Source: Micavibrio aeruginosavorus
GTDB lineage: Bacteria > Pseudomonadota > Alphaproteobacteria > UBA9219
DNA length: 17,219 nt
Direction: 5' to 3'
Assembly: GCA_020720905.1 (NCBI GenBank)
Contig: DYNT01000010.1
Coordinates: 1-17,219 of the forward strand
Shown here: positions 14,183-17,219 of the stretch, in pieces
How the letters are laid out: each line of letters opens with the position of its first letter
Numbering within the stretch: the stretch's first letter is position 1
Notes under the pieces: model-generated
The model's database searches: none
Told to the model about the DNA's origin: nothing
What the model saw: only the letters and a program-made list of their open reading frames with translations
Program-made: the position numbers and the translations under genes

Positions 14183-15330
14183 GGGTATAGCTCTGGTTGG
14201 GTGAGCGCCGTCTGCAGCCACTCAACATACGGCTCCCATACAAGTGCCTTTGCGCTGCCTCCGGCCATTAAGCCAATATGGCCGATGTCGGGCTGATGCA
14301 CTGTTGCGCCTTTGATGGCCGTCGCAAGCGGCAAGGTGCTGGCAGGCGGCACGATTTTATCTTGCTGCGCGATAAGGATATAACAGGGCAGCGTCAAAGC
14401 GGCGGGATCAACGCGCACGCCAGCCACGCTCCACGCCCCCGATGCCAGAGCATTTTTCGCATACCATTCTTGCAAACATTCCCGTGCGACGGGGACGGTC
14501 AACGGTACGCCGTCGTTAAGCCAATCTTCTGTCAATGCGAACCTCTTCGCTTTTTCGCTTTGCGGTGGCAACGTGGCGAAGCGCGTGAACTTTTGCAAAA
14601 TCTGCAAGGGCTGAAAGCTTGTCAGCACCATTTGCAAAATGGACGGTGGCACAATCCCCGCCTTTTCCAGATAGGGTTGCATCTGCAACGCGTGATCCAG
14701 AAAAAAGCGTCCCACTGGCGTGTGCGCGGCGGGTACGCCGCCCACGCCGCCCACGCTAAAATCCCAAGGCGTTGCCATCAACGTCAGCGTCCTAACGTCT
14801 TGCGGTTTCATAAGGGCAAGCGCCATTGCAAGAACGCCGCCCATGCAATAGCCCATGACGTGAACAGGCCTGCCACTCGCTTTTTCCGCCGCTGCGGCAA
14901 GGATGGGGACAAGGCGCTGCGTCATATAATCCGATAGCGCAAAGTCCTTTTCCTCGTGCGCGGGCGCATCCCAATCGACGACAAGCGGATGAAAGCCCTT
15001 GGCTGCCAGAAAGCGCAGGAACGAATGATCCTCATCAATGTCTAAAATCGCGAAGCGGTTGACCAGCGAGGGGACAACCAAAACAATATCGTCCGCCTGA
15101 TGATCCGGCGCATAATCCAAAAGGCGAGTCCTGCCCGCTTGCCAAAGAACGGAGGCGTCTTGCCTTTGGGGCGGCGTGGTCTCAACCTCTTGATAGGCGC
15201 GAACGCCTGCTATAAAAGCCTCAAGGCGCGATAACGCCTCGCGCAAGATGGCTTGCATAAGTTCGCCGGATTCTTCGGTTGTTAAATCCTCAGGAAGCTT
15301 GTCACGAACGGGGGCGAGCCACGCGCTCAT
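14179..15330 (-). CDS. phaC: Polyhydroxyalkanoate synthase PhaC
   Basis: Polymerises 3-hydroxyacyl-CoA into PHA at the granule surface. From the chosen start the protein has 383 residues, close to class III-size synthases. It shows the alpha/beta-hydrolase core VVPSLVNRFAILDI (85-98), a lipase-box-like GYCMGG with nucleophile C162 (160-165), the catalytic aspartate in QQDKIVPP (D324) and the histidine in DIGHIGLMAGG (H351). The frame stays open upstream to 15657, but there the codons look unlike coding sequence and the PhaE-like frame looks better, so I start at the second of two ATGs at 15333 and 15330, with GGAG just before. A start at 15399 is possible. The gene overlaps the end of the PhaE-like gene by 29 bases. 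Confidence 0.88.
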   Translation of the reverse strand: MSAWLAPVRDKLPEDLTTEESGELMQAILREALSRLEAFIAGVRAYQEVETTPPQRQDASVLWQAGRTRLLDYAPDHQADDIVLVVPSLVNRFAILDIDEDHSFLRFLAAKGFHPLVVDWDAPAHEEKDFALSDYMTQRLVPILAAAAEKASGRPVHVMGYCMGGVLAMALALMKPQDVRTLTLMATPWDFSVGGVGGVPAAHTPVGRFFLDHALQMQPYLEKAGIVPPSILQMVLTSFQPLQILQKFTRFATLPPQSEKAKRFALTEDWLNDGVPLTVPVARECLQEWYAKNALASGAWSVAGVRVDPAALTLPCYILIAQQDKIVPPASTLPLATAIKGATVHQPDIGHIGLMAGGSAKALVWEPYVEWLQTALTQPELYP

Positions 15331-16009
15331 CATCTCCAGCGTCTGACGAGGCAGAGGCGGTTTCGGCATCGGCATCTGCGCTAGCCAAGGCGCTATCATC
15401 GCTTGCAGAGCGCTTGGGACGGGCGCGCAGGGCCTCCAACTCGCGCTCAAGCTTGGCCAGACGACCGGCAAGCTGAGCCAAGTCCCCAGAGCCAGCGGCA
15501 AGAGCGGCGCGCCGACGCGCTGCCTGTTGGGGCGAGGCGGTGGGGGCGACATTGGAAACGGCAAGCTTTTTTCCATCATCAAGGTCTCTTGGGGCGGCAG
15601 ACTCTGGTTTTGAAGGGGGTGCAAGGCTTTCCTCCTCCTTGTTTGGCGTAACGGCAAGAGGAGGGGATTCCTCTTCAGGTTGTTTTTCTTGTGGTGGCGC
15701 GACGGGGTGTTCTGCTACGGGTTCTTGTGCAGGCTCTTGCGTCGCAGGGGGCGGCGTGGCGGTGGACGCGCTGGGCGATCCGCTCCATTCTTGCGGCATC
15801 ACGCCAGAAAATCCGGATTGCATCATAGAAGCCCACTGCGTGAACATTTGTGACATGGGCGCGACGAATTGCGCCATCTCGTCTTTGGCCGCCGCGTCAG
15901 AGGCCAGCGCGGTCAAATGGTTTTGCCACAAATCCAAGGCCTCTTGCGCTAACTGTCCCCAGTCTGCGCGCGGCTTCTCGTTGTCATTCGGATTGTTCAT
16001 GGTCATCAC
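15302..16009 (-). CDS. PhaE-like subunit or phasin-like PHA protein
   Basis: A 235-residue protein with an N-terminal helical region (DWGQLAQEALDLWQNHLTAL, 16-35; FVAPMSQMFTQWASMMQSGF, 48-67) typical of PhaE- and phasin-like proteins, a long Pro, Glu, Ala linker (75-165), and a short leucine-rich coiled coil (GDLAQLAGRLAKLEREL, 175-191). PhaE partners class III PhaC; the pairing with phaC here suggests a synthase subunit or granule-associated activator. The last 35 residues are low complexity and overlap phaC. The start is GTG at 16009, with AAAGGAG about 9 bases upstream; ATG at 16006 or 16000 is possible. It diverges from phaR. Confidence 0.7.
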   Translation of the reverse strand: MMTMNNPNDNEKPRADWGQLAQEALDLWQNHLTALASDAAAKDEMAQFVAPMSQMFTQWASMMQSGFSGVMPQEWSGSPSASTATPPPATQEPAQEPVAEHPVAPPQEKQPEEESPPLAVTPNKEEESLAPPSKPESAAPRDLDDGKKLAVSNVAPTASPQQAARRRAALAAGSGDLAQLAGRLAKLERELEALRARPKRSASDDSALASADADAETASASSDAGDDERVARPRS

Positions 16010-16038
16010 TAAAACACGCTCCTTTCCAAATGTAAATG

Positions 16039-16075
16039 GCGATCAAATTGCCTTACGGGCGATTCCAAATTGCCA
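16039..16075. promoter_or_regulatory. Tandem dyad motifs in the phaE/phaR divergent region
   Basis: Two related copies, GGCGATCAAATTGCC (16039-16053) and GGCGATTCCAAATTGCC (16059-16075), lie head-to-tail with centres 21 bases apart, two helical turns. Each is an imperfect dyad (GGCGAT against ATTGCC). This is the pattern expected of a paired operator on one DNA face. PhaR represses PHA genes and often itself, making it the first candidate, but the binding protein is not known. Confidence 0.45.
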
Positions 16076-16090
16076 CAACTCAAAAAATCT

Positions 16091-16119
16091 TTACCAAAAG
16101 ATTAAAAGGCTCTTGTATT
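16091..16119 (+). promoter_or_regulatory. Possible sigma-70-type promoter of phaR
   Basis: TTACCA (16091-16096), a 17-base spacer and TGTATT (16114-16119) match four of six positions in each of the -35 and -10 consensus hexamers. Transcription would begin near 16126, about 100 bases before phaR, and would run through the GGATGC/GCATCC palindrome. The assignment is weak because the region is A/T-rich. Confidence 0.3.
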
Positions 16120-16164
16120 TTTTCCAAGGATGGAGAAAATTGGTTAATCTTCCTTTTCGGATTC

Positions 16165-16180
16165 GGATGCGTCAGCATCC
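16165..16180. promoter_or_regulatory. GGATGC/GCATCC palindrome upstream of phaR
   Basis: GGATGC-GTCA-GCATCC has perfect 6-bp arms and ends 46 bases before the phaR ATG. It could be an operator or a leader hairpin. It contains TGC and GCA half-sites 4 bases apart, reminiscent of the TGC-rich PhaR targets reported in Paracoccus and Rhodobacter, though that comparison is from memory. Confidence 0.4.
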
Positions 16181-16226
16181 ACCATCCTTCTCATCTCGTC
16201 TGCCCTCACCACATAGGAATAACATC

Positions 16227-17069
16227 ATGTGCGCACAAACGGCCAAGCAAAGCATCACCATCAAGAAATATGCCAACCGTCGTCTCTATAATACGGCGAC
16301 CAGCACATATGTCACGCTGGAGGATCTCTCAACAATGGTCAAGGCAGGCGAAACCTTTAACGTCTATGACGCCAAAACGAGTGAGGACATCACGCGCTCT
16401 GTTCTGACGCAAATCATTGTGGAAGAAGAAAACAAAACGGGGCAGCAAAACCTCCTTCCTATCGGCTTCTTGCGCCAGTTGATCAGTTTCTATGGCGATA
16501 ATTTGCAGTGGATGGTTCCCAAATACCTTGAACATAGCATGGATATGCTCACGGGGAATCAGGATCAAATCCGCGATCACTATAAAAATACTTTTGGCGA
16601 TGTGTTCCCCTTTGGCACAACGCTGGAGGAAATGGGCAAGCAAAATATGTCCATGTTTGAAAATACCATGCGGATGTTCACACCGTTTCATTTTGGTTCG
16701 TTGATGGGCGGAAGCGATAAAGCGCCAGAAGAGACTCCTGCGCCAACCACCACCACGATCGCCTCAACCACGACAGCAACAGCTCCCTCTAGCAGCTCAA
16801 CCAAAAAACGCCATAGCGATAAGGCCGCCGCTGCCGCTCCTGCGTCGTGCTGTTCGGTTAGCGCTAATAAGAACGACAGCGGTTCTTGCTGCAAAACGGC
16901 GGAAACACCCTCGGCTTCTGTGACCACCATGAAGCAGCGCAGTGAAGCTGCCGCAACGCCGATGCCCAGCGTTGCCAGCGTGACCACCAACACAGGCGCT
17001 GACGATATGCAGCAAAAAATCGCCAACCTGCAGCGTCAGCTTGCCGATCTGGCCAAAAGCCGCGCCTAA
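16227..17069 (+). CDS. phaR: Polyhydroxyalkanoate synthesis regulator PhaR
   Basis: DNA- and PHA-binding repressor that controls phasin and PHA genes and leaves DNA when granules form. The 280-residue protein begins with the PHB/PHA accumulation regulator DNA-binding domain (SITIKKYANRRLYNTATSTYVTLEDL, 9-34; FNVYDAKTSEDITRSVL, 44-60) followed by the PHB_acc segment (LLPIGFLRQLISFYGDNLQWMVPKYLEHSM, 76-105; FTPF, 151-154). The tail (165-258) is low-complexity Thr, Ser and Ala with two cysteine pairs (208-209, 221-222) and ends in a short coiled coil (MQQKIANLQRQLADLA, 261-276). The start is ATG 16227 with AGGA 8 bases upstream; the frame is open far upstream only because it is antisense to the PhaE-like gene. 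It diverges from the PHA synthase genes. Confidence 0.93.
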   Translation: MCAQTAKQSITIKKYANRRLYNTATSTYVTLEDLSTMVKAGETFNVYDAKTSEDITRSVLTQIIVEEENKTGQQNLLPIGFLRQLISFYGDNLQWMVPKYLEHSMDMLTGNQDQIRDHYKNTFGDVFPFGTTLEEMGKQNMSMFENTMRMFTPFHFGSLMGGSDKAPEETPAPTTTTIASTTTATAPSSSSTKKRHSDKAAAAAPASCCSVSANKNDSGSCCKTAETPSASVTTMKQRSEAAATPMPSVASVTTNTGADDMQQKIANLQRQLADLAKSRA

Positions 17070-17090
17070 CGCATAAGGCTTGATGTGATG

Positions 17091-17123
17091 AGGTTGGCGG
17101 GTTTTTCCGCCAACCTTTTTTTT
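17091..17123 (+). terminator. Intrinsic terminator of phaR
   Basis: AGGTTGGCGG (17091-17100) pairs perfectly with CCGCCAACCT (17107-17116) around a GTTTTT loop, followed by an unbroken T-run to 17123. It starts 22 bases past the phaR stop. Confidence 0.92.
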
Positions 17124-17143
17124 CGTCACGCTTTTCTCTCTCG

Positions 17144-17183
17144 TCATCCCGCACGAAGCGATGCGTGAGCATCGCGAAGATGA
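17144..17183. repeat. Palindromic dispersed-repeat-like element
   Basis: An inner perfect dyad GCGATGC-GTGA-GCATCGC (17158-17175) is flanked by TCATC (17144-17148) and GATGA (17179-17183). The surrounding CGTCATCCCGC and GATGAGGGATCCATCTCC resemble the edges of palindromic repeats common in alphaproteobacterial intergenic regions. It may continue past the window end. The remaining bases to 17219 show no gene. Confidence 0.6.
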
Positions 17184-17219
17184 GGGATCCATCTCCTGCT
17201 CTTTTCACCAAAGTCCCTA

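Noticed and set aside
15331..15657. N-terminal extension giving a 492-residue PhaC
   Set aside because: Codon use in this part of the frame is unlike neighbouring genes (AGG, CCA, ACT), while the PhaE-like frame over the same bases is typical and encodes a leucine-rich coiled coil.
15540..16226. Upstream extension of the PhaR frame to 509 residues
   Set aside because: It lies antisense to the PhaE-like gene, and PhaR homologues begin near KQSITIKKYANRRLY. A good Shine-Dalgarno precedes ATG 16227.

Overview
The window looks like an alphaproteobacterial chromosome segment of intermediate GC. Three things suggest this: a cysteine-free bL31 of the type usual in Alphaproteobacteria; a flgF-flgG-flgA-flgH cluster facing a fliL-fliM-DUF6468-motE cluster; and a phaE-like/phaC gene pair facing phaR. 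The arrangement resembles Rhodospirillales and neighbouring orders more than Rhizobiales or Rhodobacterales, but that placement is an inference from gene order and protein style.

Region 1 (1-2760) is mixed. It holds rpmE (bL31 with a long basic tail), an orphan FlgC-like rod protein, an unrecognised 79-residue protein closed by a strong terminator, and a GT-A-type glycosyltransferase-like protein.

Region 2 (2775-9968) is flagellar. On the minus strand, flgF-flgG-flgA-flgH encode distal rod proteins, the P-ring chaperone and the L-ring, and folK follows as the last gene. A near-consensus sigma-54 (-24/-12) promoter lies just upstream of flgF. On the plus strand, fliL-fliM-DUF6468-motE encode stator and switch proteins. 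fliM has no Shine-Dalgarno of its own; a CCCTGAC heptamer array and a possible 13-codon leader ORF precede it. The two arms share a 275-bp divergent intergenic region.

Region 3 (9969-14182) starts with a gene-free stretch almost filled by a ~285-bp imperfect palindrome (MITE-like). After it come an MsbA-type ABC exporter, a CSCS-motif permease of the ArsP/UPF0718 type, and an orphan, membrane-anchored family-3 solute-binding protein.

Region 4 (14179-17219) concerns polyhydroxyalkanoate (PHA) storage. A PhaE-like subunit and PHA synthase PhaC are on the minus strand, and the regulator PhaR is divergent on the plus strand. The divergent region carries two tandem GGCGAT/ATTGCC dyads 21 bp apart and a GGATGC/GCATCC palindrome, plausible operators. 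phaR ends at a clear intrinsic terminator, followed by a dispersed-repeat-like palindrome at the window edge.

I saw no CRISPR array, tRNA, rRNA, transposase or phage genes. The most unusual signals are regulatory or structural (long palindrome, PHA operators, fliM leader, sigma-54 site). I did not find a clear new multi-gene system.
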